This document shows, in pieces, positions 43,152 to 51,814 of a stretch of 64,000 bases of DNA. Location: positions 124,001-188,000 of the IMG/VR virus record IMGVR_UViG_3300028131_000823. One strand, given 5' to 3'. Position 1 is the first letter of the stretch. The number at the start of each line of letters is the position of its first letter. Source of the stretch: a virus. Made by a program: the position numbers and the translations under genes. The notes beneath the pieces were generated by a model, which was given only the letters and a program-made list of their open reading frames with translations, did not search any database and was not told where the DNA came from.

Positions 43152-44466
43152 AATAAAAAGCAAGGTAAATAAAATAAATAAGGCTTTCGTTTTAAATTTA
43201 AACTCTAAAAACGAAAAGCTTAAAAATAAATTAAACAGTCTTAATATTCAATACAAGTTTAAGTGGGAAATTATAGTAGGCGTGAATGGAACAAGCACCG
43301 ATATTAAGTGGAAGCCTTTTTCAACATGGAAATTAAAAGATCACCCTAATAATTGGTGGAATAGAGATATTAAAGAAGGAGAAATAGGTTGTGCAATAGG
43401 CCATTATCTTATGTGGAAGCAAGCATATGAAGAAGGACATGAACTTTGCATGTTTTTAGAAGAAGATTTTAACCCAATACATTCATTAGAACATTTAGAT
43501 TTAAGTGATTTACCAGAAAATGTAGATGGTTTTTATTTAGGCAGAAGCAAAGTAAATCCAAATGAAGTTGAAGAAGAGGTAGGAAGGAATTGGCTTAAAA
43601 CAGGGTACAGTTACAATATGCAGTCATATTGTTTGACAAGAAGTGGCTTAGAAAAAATATTAAAATATGACTTCTTAAATAATATAATGCCAGTGGATGA
43701 GTTTTTACCAGCAACTTATATTAAACATCCTAGAAAAGATGTAGCAGACTTGTTTAAGCCAACTTTAAATTTTTATGCACATAAACGAGAACATATTACA
43801 CAAACTTCAAACAAAAAAACTTCACAAACTGAAAATAGTAAACCTTTTAAAAAATATAAAATATTAGATGATTCTAATTGGGATACATGGAAACAAAGAT
43901 ACTTAGATCCTATTATTCAACGAGGTGAATGGGATTTGATAGTAGATCACATTGGAGATGAAGTGTACGAGTTTCCCCTGTTTACTAAAACCTTCTGTGA
44001 TGAAATTATTGCAATGACAGAAGAACTAAACAACTGGACACATGCAAGGCATAAATTCTATCCAACAACTGATGTTCTTTTACAAGACATTGGCATGAAT
44101 AAAATATACGACAAGGTTTTAAATGAAATTATTAGACCAATGTCAATTCATATTTGGAAGCTTGAAGGTAAAGGTTGGGATAGATTAAATAACGAAAACT
44201 TTTTAGTTAAGTATTTACCAGATGCACAGTCACATTTAGCATTACACCATGATCACAGCCATTTAAGTCTTGTTGTAAAGTTAAATGATGAGTTTGATGG
44301 AGGTGGAACTTACTTTCCTAAATATAGTTTATTGTCAAATCCAGAGAGAGTAGGAACTGCAACAATTCATCCCGGTCAAATTACACATAGACATGGTGCA
44401 AGGCCAATTTATTCAGGTCGTAGATATATTACAGTCTCATTTATTAAACAAAATTCTAATATATAA
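43138..44466 (+). CDS. GT25 glycosyltransferase fused to lysyl hydroxylase (PLOD-like)
   Basis: 442 residues from the ATG at 43138 (an in-frame ATG at 43114 overlaps more of the previous gene). The N-terminal half (about 10-210) is GT25: AFVLNLNSKNEKL, then KEGEIGCAIGHYLMWKQA and MFLEEDF, as in the COLGALT second domain. The C-terminal half (about 245-440) is a procollagen-lysine dioxygenase: H370-x-D372, GGGTYFPKY, HPGQITHRHGA with distal His 417/419, and GRRYITVSFI with the 2-oxoglutarate Arg. It should hydroxylate lysine in collagen repeats and then glycosylate it. Human LH3 and Mimivirus L230 combine the same activities. A collagen-like gene follows directly. Confidence 0.88.
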   Translation: MYTDKIKSKVNKINKAFVLNLNSKNEKLKNKLNSLNIQYKFKWEIIVGVNGTSTDIKWKPFSTWKLKDHPNNWWNRDIKEGEIGCAIGHYLMWKQAYEEGHELCMFLEEDFNPIHSLEHLDLSDLPENVDGFYLGRSKVNPNEVEEEVGRNWLKTGYSYNMQSYCLTRSGLEKILKYDFLNNIMPVDEFLPATYIKHPRKDVADLFKPTLNFYAHKREHITQTSNKKTSQTENSKPFKKYKILDDSNWDTWKQRYLDPIIQRGEWDLIVDHIGDEVYEFPLFTKTFCDEIIAMTEELNNWTHARHKFYPTTDVLLQDIGMNKIYDKVLNEIIRPMSIHIWKLEGKGWDRLNNENFLVKYLPDAQSHLALHHDHSHLSLVVKLNDEFDGGGTYFPKYSLLSNPERVGTATIHPGQITHRHGARPIYSGRRYITVSFIKQNSNI

Positions 44467-44492
44467 TTAAATTATAAAAAAAAAAAATTAAA

Positions 44493-45227
44493 ATGGAATT
44501 AGAAAAGCCCTTAAATGCTGTAAATAGATTTATATACGATGAAGATACTAATATCATAGGAGACAATATGCCAACAACTCCTGCACAGGGTATAGACAAA
44601 TCAGGTTTTCAAACAGGCCTTTTAGCACATACTATTGGAAAAATATACAAGATTTGGTTTTATGATTTAAGCCAAGGCAATTGGATTGATTATGGACAAA
44701 GTACAACTGATCAAAGAAGTTTAACGCTTCCTTGGTTAACAAATTATGATAAAGTATTTTTTGAAGCTATTAATCCTGTAGTTGCACAAGAATTAAGAAT
44801 TGTTGGTTTAACCGGTAGTATTGTAGTAGATGGAGATCCAAGCGATGGCATCGATAATGAAAATACCCTTTTTCAAAATGGAAACGCTGATCCTGCTGGT
44901 ACTTCTATAATTTCAACACCTGGTCCTTCGGGTCCACAAGGTCCTTCGGGTCCAAGTATTTCTTCAACATTTCTTGAAGACGATAATGGCAATTTAATAC
45001 CTACTGCAGATGTTCAATACAATTTAGGTAATGTTAACTTTAGAATTCAAGATATATTTACTCAAAATCTTTCAACTGGTGATATTAATTTAAATAACGA
45101 AGGTAGGCAAAATGAAGTTGATGGAACATCAGGCCATTGGTCAATTCAAGAAGGTGCAAATGATTTATTTCTTATTAATAGAAATACTGGTGAAAAGTTT
45201 AAATTTAATTTATCAAAAATAGATTAG
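44493..45227 (+). CDS. Collagen-like fibre protein 3 (short repeat)
   Basis: 244 residues. The N-terminal domain (1-125: ELEKPLNAVNRF, DGDPSDGID) and the C-terminal 45 residues (GDINLNNEGRQNEVDGTSGHW) are shared with the protein at 46572. Only a short GPSGPQGPSGPS collagen stretch (about 145-157) remains between them. Probably a shorter version of the same virion fibre. Confidence 0.8.
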   Translation: MELEKPLNAVNRFIYDEDTNIIGDNMPTTPAQGIDKSGFQTGLLAHTIGKIYKIWFYDLSQGNWIDYGQSTTDQRSLTLPWLTNYDKVFFEAINPVVAQELRIVGLTGSIVVDGDPSDGIDNENTLFQNGNADPAGTSIISTPGPSGPQGPSGPSISSTFLEDDNGNLIPTADVQYNLGNVNFRIQDIFTQNLSTGDINLNNEGRQNEVDGTSGHWSIQEGANDLFLINRNTGEKFKFNLSKID

Positions 45228-45787
45228 TGATTAAGCTTAAAAATTGGAAACATTTTATAGACTGTTGCAAGTATTATAACTATATTATAGTTAGTGGGCC
45301 TCAACGTTCTGGAACAACATATGTTGCAAAGGAAGTAGCCTTTGAATTAGAATATGAACATGTTGATGAATTTAAACACGGTATTGCAAGATTTGAAAAA
45401 ATGTTAAGTTTTATTGAAAATAAACCTAAGGTAATTCAAGCGCCTGCATTATCTCATAAGTTACATAAAATTATAAATAAAAAAACATTAGTAGTTTTTA
45501 TGATGAGGAATAACCATGATATATCTTTAAGCGAAGATAGAATAGGGTGGAATGATAAACACGCTAAGACTGAATTTGTTAAATACAAAGAACAATTTCA
45601 TGAAAACATTGAAAGAATAAATGACTTTAAAAGAAGTGCACCAATGAAGAAATGGATATGGAAAAGGCATCAAAAAAGTAAGATGCAAATTGATCATTTA
45701 GAACTTCCTTTTGAATTTATTTCACAGAGTAAAGGCTATATCACTAAAAAAGACAGGGTAAATTTTAAGAAAAAACAAACAAAATGA
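45227..45787 (+). CDS. P-loop sulfotransferase-like protein
   Basis: 186 residues with a GTG start. IIVSGPQRSGTTYVAKEV (about 20-36) is a P-loop of the sulfotransferase type (PxRSGTT) and VVFMMRNNHDISLSEDR resembles the 3'-phosphate site. The ending is Lys-rich. A fourth PAPS user is likely, although a nucleotide kinase is an alternative. It overlaps the fibre gene by one base. Confidence 0.65.
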   Translation: MIKLKNWKHFIDCCKYYNYIIVSGPQRSGTTYVAKEVAFELEYEHVDEFKHGIARFEKMLSFIENKPKVIQAPALSHKLHKIINKKTLVVFMMRNNHDISLSEDRIGWNDKHAKTEFVKYKEQFHENIERINDFKRSAPMKKWIWKRHQKSKMQIDHLELPFEFISQSKGYITKKDRVNFKKKQTK

Positions 45788-46542
45788 AGCCAGTTTTTAT
45801 TATAGGTTCAGTTTTAATACCAAATTCAGGTAGATTTGATTATACTAAAAACCGAAGTTATTTTTCAGACAGAGAAAGATATTCACACACAACATTTGCT
45901 ATTAATTCTATTTATGCAATTTATCCAAATGCTAAAGTATACATAGTTGATGCATCTTTAGATACTGAAGCTGCGGGTGAATTATTATTTCAATATGAAC
46001 ATTTATGGAAAGCTAAAGATCTAGAATGTATAAGACTTGCAGAGGTAGATGCACAAAAAACAGTTATTTTAAATACTCATGAAAATAAGTCATACTGTGA
46101 AGCATTGTTATATTCTATATTTTTAAAAAATTATAAAGATAAATTAAAAAAATACGATTATATAGTAAAGCTCTCAGGCAGATATAATTTAACTGAGAAT
46201 TGTAAAACTAATTTAATAAACAAAAGTGATGTTTATTTTAAAAAAATATGGAATGCTCCTAATCCAGATAAAGAACACTGGGCCTATAAAGACTTAATGA
46301 TACCTGGTCAAGAACCTTGGGAAATGAATTGGACTCCTAGCTTTTGTTTTGCATTTGGTATTAATAGACTTGAAGAATTTGTAGACTTTTGGAATTTTGT
46401 TTTAGAAAACACTAAAGAAACTGATAGAAGCTGTGAAAGACTAATTCAATATTGGCTTTGGAAAAATAACTTAACACCTAAGGAATTAAGTTGGAAAATA
46501 TTAGCATTTACTGGAGACAACGGTAGATTGTGGTATTGGTAG
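45784..46542 (+). CDS. Putative glycosyltransferase, LSGRY family, copy 2
   Basis: 252 residues; paralogue of the protein at 42384, sharing the DAS and KLSGRY blocks. The C-terminus is rich in Trp. Lies between a sulfotransferase-like gene and a collagen-like gene. Confidence 0.6.
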   Translation: MKPVFIIGSVLIPNSGRFDYTKNRSYFSDRERYSHTTFAINSIYAIYPNAKVYIVDASLDTEAAGELLFQYEHLWKAKDLECIRLAEVDAQKTVILNTHENKSYCEALLYSIFLKNYKDKLKKYDYIVKLSGRYNLTENCKTNLINKSDVYFKKIWNAPNPDKEHWAYKDLMIPGQEPWEMNWTPSFCFAFGINRLEEFVDFWNFVLENTKETDRSCERLIQYWLWKNNLTPKELSWKILAFTGDNGRLWYW

Positions 46543-46544
46543 TT

Positions 46545-46554
46545 GATATATAAA
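46545..46554 (+). promoter_or_regulatory. GATATATAAA box
   Basis: 17 bases before the ATG at 46572; recurring box. Confidence 0.45.
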
Positions 46555-46571
46555 AGAAAAACAATTTTATT

Positions 46572-48143
46572 ATGGAATTACAAAACCCTTTAAACAAACC
46601 AAATAGGTTTGCATATGGAAAAGATGTCACTATTATTAATGATAATCCACCCGCAGATCAAACTTTTGGTGTACATAAATCAGCAGAACAAAGCGGTATC
46701 TCAGTGACTTTAGAAGAAAGTCATTTTATGATATGGAAACTAGAAAATGGAATATATGTTGAATTTGGAGAAGTTAATCAAAAATCAGCTATTGTATTAG
46801 GTTGGACAGATGGTGTAGATGGATATTACTTTCAATCTCTAACACCAACTCCTAAATTAGAAATTAGAATTACAGGTGTTGCAGGAAATATAATTGTTGA
46901 TTCAGACCCTAGTGATGGTATAGGTGAAGGATCAGCTGATCTTTTATCATTTAATGGACAAATTAACCAAGGAAGCGTTGGGCAAATTGGAAAGCTAGGA
47001 GAAAAAGGAGATAAAGGTGATAAAGGTGAAGCAGGTGGTTATGCAACATCATTTGATGGTCCACACTCTCTCGGTGATGATAGAAGTCCAACTGCAGATT
47101 TAGGTACAGTAACAGTAGATACTGATTTATCATATCAAAGTGGTGATTATATTTTAATATCTATGGTTGCAAGACCAGATAGTTTTGATATTGCAAGAGT
47201 AACTTCATATGATAGTTCTACTGGTGTAATGTCTTTTGATAACCTTTATCAAAGTACATCGGATTCAGAAAGCACGGATTGGAATATTAATTTAACAGGT
47301 CTGCAAGGTCAAAAAGGTGAAGATGCTAGTTATATGACATCATTTGATGGTCCACACTCTCTCGGTGATGATAGAAGTCCAACTGCAGATTTAGGTACAG
47401 TAACAGTAGATACTGGCTTATCATATCAAGGAGGTGAATATGTTTTAATATCTATGGTTGCAAGACCGGATAGTTTTGATATTGCAAGAGTAACTTCATA
47501 TGATAGTTCTACTGGTGTAATGTCTTTTGATAACCTTTATCAAAGTACATCAGATTCAGAATCAACTGATTGGAATATTAATTTAACTGGTATACAAGGT
47601 GAAAAAGGAGATAAAGGCGAAGCTGGCGAAGCTGGCGTTATTGGAGTTGATGGAGCTAAAGGAGATAAAGGAGATCAAGGTGCAATGGGTATCCCAGGTT
47701 TAACAGGTCAAGCTGGACAAGATGGTACAGGATTTGATGGTGCTAAAGGTGAAAAAGGAGAAGCTGGACTTGATGGTACTGCTGCAAATCAAGGACAAAA
47801 AGGAGATAAAGGTGATTCTTCTGACATGGGAGGTACAATGACTGCATCTATTATACCAGACGCAAATGAACAATATGATTTAGGAAGTGCTGAATATAAA
47901 ATCAGACACCTTTTCTTATCTGATAATTCAATGTACATTGGAGACACTTGGATTAAGGCTGAAGGAGATCAGATTAAAACTCCTAATTTATTAGTAGGTG
48001 ATATTAATTTAAATAACGAAGGTAGACAAAATGAGGTTGATGGAACTTCAGGTCACTGGTCAATTCAAGAAGGAAGCGACGATTTATTTTTAATTAATAG
48101 AAATACTGGTAAAAAGTATAAGTTTAATCTTACAGAAATGTAA
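46572..48143 (+). CDS. Collagen-like fibre protein 4 (Gly-X-Lys-rich)
   Basis: 523 residues. N-terminal domain (1-120) and C-terminus shared with protein 3. Collagen stretches GEKGDKGDKGEAG (about 148), GQKGED, and a long one at about 345-418 with GDKGEAG, GAKGDKG and GQKGDKG carry lysine at Y positions. Two 97-residue modules encoded by a 255-bp direct repeat (47046-47300, 47337-47591) separate them. A virion fibre, and the nearest Lys-rich substrate for the lysyl hydroxylase fusion. Confidence 0.85.
   Translation: MELQNPLNKPNRFAYGKDVTIINDNPPADQTFGVHKSAEQSGISVTLEESHFMIWKLENGIYVEFGEVNQKSAIVLGWTDGVDGYYFQSLTPTPKLEIRITGVAGNIIVDSDPSDGIGEGSADLLSFNGQINQGSVGQIGKLGEKGDKGDKGEAGGYATSFDGPHSLGDDRSPTADLGTVTVDTDLSYQSGDYILISMVARPDSFDIARVTSYDSSTGVMSFDNLYQSTSDSESTDWNINLTGLQGQKGEDASYMTSFDGPHSLGDDRSPTADLGTVTVDTGLSYQGGEYVLISMVARPDSFDIARVTSYDSSTGVMSFDNLYQSTSDSESTDWNINLTGIQGEKGDKGEAGEAGVIGVDGAKGDKGDQGAMGIPGLTGQAGQDGTGFDGAKGEKGEAGLDGTAANQGQKGDKGDSSDMGGTMTASIIPDANEQYDLGSAEYKIRHLFLSDNSMYIGDTWIKAEGDQIKTPNLLVGDINLNNEGRQNEVDGTSGHWSIQEGSDDLFLINRNTGKKYKFNLTEM
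47046..47591 (+). repeat. 255-bp direct repeat (two copies, period 291)
   Basis: Copies at 47046-47300 and 47337-47591, nearly identical with a few base changes, in frame within fibre protein 4; recent duplication. Confidence 0.9.
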
Positions 48144-48161
48144 AATAATTAAAACAGAATT

Positions 48162-48190
48162 AAAGGGCCCCTTAGTGGCCCTTTTTATTT
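48162..48190 (+). terminator. Rho-independent terminator
   Basis: AAAGGGCC / GGCCCTTT perfect 8-bp stem (48162-48169, 48177-48184), 7-base loop, then TTATTTTAA. It closes the fibre/glycosylation transcript after protein 4. Confidence 0.85.
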
Positions 48191-48233
48191 TAATATATAA
48201 TAAAACAAATCTTTTTAAAAACATATAAGTAGT

Positions 48234-48929
48234 ATGATGAGAATGCACAGAACTGTAATTTTAAATTCTTTAGCAGAAAAAATAAAAGCGCAGAATTATT
48301 TAGAAATAGGGTTACAATACCCTGCGATGAACTATAATCACATAAAGGTAAAAACAAAAAACTCAGTAGATCCAGGGTACGATATTGAAAAATACTATCA
48401 GCACAATACAGACACTAGGAATCAAGCTACACATAAATTTGAGTCTGATGTTTTTTTTAAAAAATTAGAAGATGGAGAATTTAAAGAGTTTAAAAAAGAT
48501 CATAAATGGGATTTAATATTTATAGATGGTTTACATTTAGCAGATCAGGTTTGGCGAGATGTAATGAATTCTTTAAATCATTTAGCAGATGGAGGAGTTA
48601 TTGTTATGCATGATTGTAATCCTTTTCAATATAGCAATAAATGGGAAAGAGTTATAGAAGATCAACATAATAGTGGATGGAATGGCACTACATGGAAAGC
48701 AATGTATAGGCTTAGGACTTCAACGCCAGATTTAGCAGTTTGTACTATTAATACAGACGAAGGTTTAGGTATAGTAATGAAGGGTAAGCAAGAATGTGCT
48801 CCTTTAAATAATCCATTTTTCGAATATAGAGTATTTGAAAAAGACCTAGATCGTGCATTAAATCTTAAACGTTCTTGGAATTCATTTAAAGAATGGTTTG
48901 CAAAGAATAATTCTAGATGGAATCCATGA
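48234..48929 (+). CDS. SAM-dependent methyltransferase-like (Methyltransf_24 type)
   Basis: 231 residues from the first of two Mets. NYLEIGLQYP is a reduced motif I, KWDLIFIDGLHLADQVWRDV and GGVIVMHDCNPF match the class I methyltransferases that act on sugars or peptides near GT genes. The glycine-rich SAM loop is weak (EIGLQ), so cofactor use is uncertain. Coupled to RmlB by ATGA. Confidence 0.7.
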   Translation: MMRMHRTVILNSLAEKIKAQNYLEIGLQYPAMNYNHIKVKTKNSVDPGYDIEKYYQHNTDTRNQATHKFESDVFFKKLEDGEFKEFKKDHKWDLIFIDGLHLADQVWRDVMNSLNHLADGGVIVMHDCNPFQYSNKWERVIEDQHNSGWNGTTWKAMYRLRTSTPDLAVCTINTDEGLGIVMKGKQECAPLNNPFFEYRVFEKDLDRALNLKRSWNSFKEWFAKNNSRWNP

Positions 48930-49972
48930 ATAAAACAATATTAATTACAGGAGGTGCTGGTTTTATTGGATCCCATCTTGTAAGAAGGATGATTAATAAC
49001 TATCCAAACTATCACATTGTTAACTTAGATAAATTAACATATGCTGGTAATTTAAACAACTTAAAGGACGTTGAAGATAAACTTAATTACACATTTATTA
49101 AAGCAGATATCGTAGATGCTGACGCGTTAAGTGAAATATTTACTACTTATGATTTTGATGGAGTAATTCATTTAGCAGCAGAATCACATGTTGATAGAAG
49201 TATTACAAATCCAAATGAATTTATAATGACAAATGTTATAGGTACATTAAACCTATTAAATGAATGTAAAAATAATTGGCAAGATAAAAAAGATAGAATT
49301 TTTTATCACGTTTCTACCGATGAGGTTTATGGAAGTTTAGGAGATGTTGGAATGTTTACTGAAGAAACTACATATGATCCAAGAAGTCCATACTCTGCAT
49401 CAAAGGCAAGCTCAGACCATATTGTTAGAGCATATTATCATACATTTGATTTACCTATTAAAATTTCAAACTGTAGTAATAATTATGGCAGCTATCAATT
49501 TCCTGAAAAATTATTGCCATTAATGATTAATAATATTAAGAATGGAAAAGATTTACCAGTTTATGGTAAAGGTGAAAACATTAGAGATTGGTTATGGGTT
49601 GAAGATCATGCTGCTGCTATAGATTTAATTTATCATAAAGGTGCAATTGGAGAAACTTATAATATTGGAGGACATAATGAATGGACTAATATAGATTTAG
49701 TGCATAGTTTATGTGATATAATGGATAAGAAATTAGGTAATGGTGAGAGGACTTCTAAAAAATTAATTAAATTTGTAAAAGATAGAGCAGGTCACGATTT
49801 AAGATATGCAATAGATGCAAGTAAATTAGAAGTAGATTTAGGTTGGGTACCTTCTATTCAATTTGAAGAAGGACTTGAAAAAACAGTTGATTGGTATTTA
49901 GAAAATACTGAATGGTTAGATAGCGTCACATCTGGAGACTATGTTAATTATTATAAAAAACAATACAATTAG
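48926..49972 (+). CDS. rmlB: dTDP-glucose 4,6-dehydratase
   Basis: 348 residues from the ATG at 48926, which overlaps the previous stop (ATGA); an ATG at 48917 is in frame. LITGGAGFIGSHLVRRM (NAD), NLDKLTYAGNLNNL, HVSTDEVYGSLG (Thr-Asp-Glu catalytic set), PYSASKASSDHIVRAY (Tyr-x-x-x-Lys) and NNYGSYQFPEKLLP are RmlB signatures. It makes dTDP-4-keto-6-deoxyglucose from the RmlA product. Confidence 0.95.
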   Translation: MNKTILITGGAGFIGSHLVRRMINNYPNYHIVNLDKLTYAGNLNNLKDVEDKLNYTFIKADIVDADALSEIFTTYDFDGVIHLAAESHVDRSITNPNEFIMTNVIGTLNLLNECKNNWQDKKDRIFYHVSTDEVYGSLGDVGMFTEETTYDPRSPYSASKASSDHIVRAYYHTFDLPIKISNCSNNYGSYQFPEKLLPLMINNIKNGKDLPVYGKGENIRDWLWVEDHAAAIDLIYHKGAIGETYNIGGHNEWTNIDLVHSLCDIMDKKLGNGERTSKKLIKFVKDRAGHDLRYAIDASKLEVDLGWVPSIQFEEGLEKTVDWYLENTEWLDSVTSGDYVNYYKKQYN

Positions 49973-50821
49973 ATGAAAGGAATTATTTTAGCAGGTGGTA
50001 GCGGTACAAGACTTCACCCTCTAACCTTGGCAGTCAGTAAACAACTTATGCCAGTTTATAATAAGCCGATGATTTATTATCCATTAGCTACATTAATGAG
50101 TGCAGGTATTAGAGAGGTATTATTTATAACAACTCCACATGATAGCCATTTATTTAAAAACCTATTTGGAGATGGTAGTCAATTTGGTTGTGAGTTTAGT
50201 TATGAAATTCAAGAAATTCCAAATGGATTAGCGCAGGCGTTTGTGATCGGTGCAGAATTTATAGGCAATGATAAAGTTGCATTAATCTTAGGTGATAATA
50301 TCTTTTATGGCGGTGAAATTAATAAGATTCTTGCAGAGTCTAAGGATCCAGAAGGAGGATATGTATTTGCATATAGAGTCAGTGATCCAGAGAGATATGG
50401 CGTTGTAGACTTTGATGAGACTGGAAAGGTGCTTTCAATAGAAGAAAAGCCAGAAGAGCCAAAATCTAACTATGCAGTTCCAGGTTTGTATTTTTACGAT
50501 AACAGTGTTATTGAAATTGCAAAGACATTAAGGCCAAGTGCGAGAGGAGAGTATGAAATAACAGATGTTAATAAAGCTTATTTAGAAATGGGTAAATTGA
50601 ATGTTAAGACTCTTGGTACTGGAGTAGCTTGGTTAGACACTGGTACTTTTGAATCTTTAATGCAAGCCAGTAATTTTGTACAAACTATTGAAGATAGACA
50701 AGGAGTAGGTGTGGCATGTATTGAAAAGATAGCATATGATAATGGTTGGATAGACGAAGAACAAAAAAATAAATTAGCAGAATCTTTAATAAAGAGTGGC
50801 TATGGTAAATTAATAAAATAA
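49973..50821 (+). CDS. rmlA: Glucose-1-phosphate thymidylyltransferase
   Basis: 282 residues. [51 protein letters not shown] and AWLDTGT are all RmlA signatures. It makes dTDP-glucose from dTTP and glucose 1-phosphate. Starts directly after RmlB. Confidence 0.95.
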   Translation: MKGIILAGGSGTRLHPLTLAVSKQLMPVYNKPMIYYPLATLMSAGIREVLFITTPHDSHLFKNLFGDGSQFGCEFSYEIQEIPNGLAQAFVIGAEFIGNDKVALILGDNIFYGGEINKILAESKDPEGGYVFAYRVSDPERYGVVDFDETGKVLSIEEKPEEPKSNYAVPGLYFYDNSVIEIAKTLRPSARGEYEITDVNKAYLEMGKLNVKTLGTGVAWLDTGTFESLMQASNFVQTIEDRQGVGVACIEKIAYDNGWIDEEQKNKLAESLIKSGYGKLIK

Positions 50822-50824
50822 AAA

Positions 50825-51016
50825 ATGCATAGGCAAGTTAAATTCGGAAATGTAAAAAAAGGTATGTCACATATTTATCGACACAATAAGAAAGAGCTTG
50901 ATAAATTAGAAAATACCTTAATGAGTAGAAATGGCCTCTCTGAAAAGGCCTTAAAAGAAATTAATTGGATGCGAGATCAATTGATTTTACGCATGAATGA
51001 TTGTATAGAAGATTAA
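50825..51016 (+). CDS. Small hypothetical protein
   Basis: 63 residues, helical and charged. Follows RmlA by three bases. Function unknown. Confidence 0.5.
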   Translation: MHRQVKFGNVKKGMSHIYRHNKKELDKLENTLMSRNGLSEKALKEINWMRDQLILRMNDCIED

Positions 51017-51046
51017 ACAAATCTACATTCCATCATATAATTATAG

Positions 51047-51322
51047 ATGGAACTCCTAATAAAAAAGTGGCAATTAAGATTTGGAATCGGCGATTGGCAA
51101 ATAAAAACAGAAAGAATCTTACCAGAACAAATAGAATATAGTGGTGAAACTTACTTTGTTGCTATTGAAAGAGACTTTGATAAAAAGGAGGGCACTATTT
51201 ACCATGACATAGACCTTTGTGAAGAATCAATAGTTCATGAATTACTGCATGTTAGAAATCCTGAAAAGGACGAGGATTGGGTAAATATGAAAACAAGTCA
51301 AATTTTAGAATATGAAAAATAG
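51047..51322 (+). CDS. Small zincin-like protein (HExxH)
   Basis: 91 residues. SIVHELLHVRNPEKDE contains H-E-L-L-H; WQLRFGIGDWQI near the start is typical of short SprT/WLM-like phage proteins. Substrate unknown. Confidence 0.6.
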   Translation: MELLIKKWQLRFGIGDWQIKTERILPEQIEYSGETYFVAIERDFDKKEGTIYHDIDLCEESIVHELLHVRNPEKDEDWVNMKTSQILEYEK

Positions 51323-51461
51323 AGAAGAAATAGCCTTAATGTGGATAGTACTCATTATTGCGGGTATAATAACAACGGCAATAATGCCAGAAATATTATT
51401 ATTTGTAGTTTTAGGTTACTGTATGTGGGGATTATATACACATTATAGTAATAAATTATGA
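51312..51461 (+). CDS. Small membrane protein
   Basis: 49 residues, two hydrophobic helices, coupled to both neighbours by overlaps. Function unknown. Confidence 0.5.
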   Translation: MKNREEIALMWIVLIIAGIITTAIMPEILLFVVLGYCMWGLYTHYSNKL

Positions 51462-51625
51462 AAAGAATAGCAAATTTTATGGGCTTAATAATGGCTATGC
51501 TTGTAGCAATGTTTCAGCCTTTACAAATTACACATGGGGCAGATGGATGTTGCGCTACCTGTCAAATGAAAAAAGAAGATGAAGACGCAATAGAGTTAGT
51601 AGAAGAAAAAGGAGAAATAAGTTAA
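51458..51625 (+). CDS. Small exported protein with Cys motif
   Basis: 55 residues: a signal peptide (to about ITHGA), then CCATC and an acidic tail. Overlaps both neighbours. Function unknown. Confidence 0.5.
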   Translation: MKRIANFMGLIMAMLVAMFQPLQITHGADGCCATCQMKKEDEDAIELVEEKGEIS

Positions 51626-51813
51626 TGAAAGAACCAAAGGAAAAGGCCCAAGAAATATTAAAAGAAATGCACAAGTGCGGAGAAGGTATGATGATACCAT
51701 TAAGTGTTACTACTGATTGTGCAAAGGTAGCGTTAAAACACATACAGCAACAAAGTCCAGATAATAATAAATATAACTATTGGATAAAGGTTGCTGATTT
51801 TATAGATAAATGA
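51625..51813 (+). CDS. Small hypothetical protein
   Basis: 62 residues, helical, coupled to the previous gene by TAATG. Several phages carry similar short helical proteins; no function assigned. Confidence 0.55.
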   Translation: MKEPKEKAQEILKEMHKCGEGMMIPLSVTTDCAKVALKHIQQQSPDNNKYNYWIKVADFIDK

Positions 51814-51814
51814 T

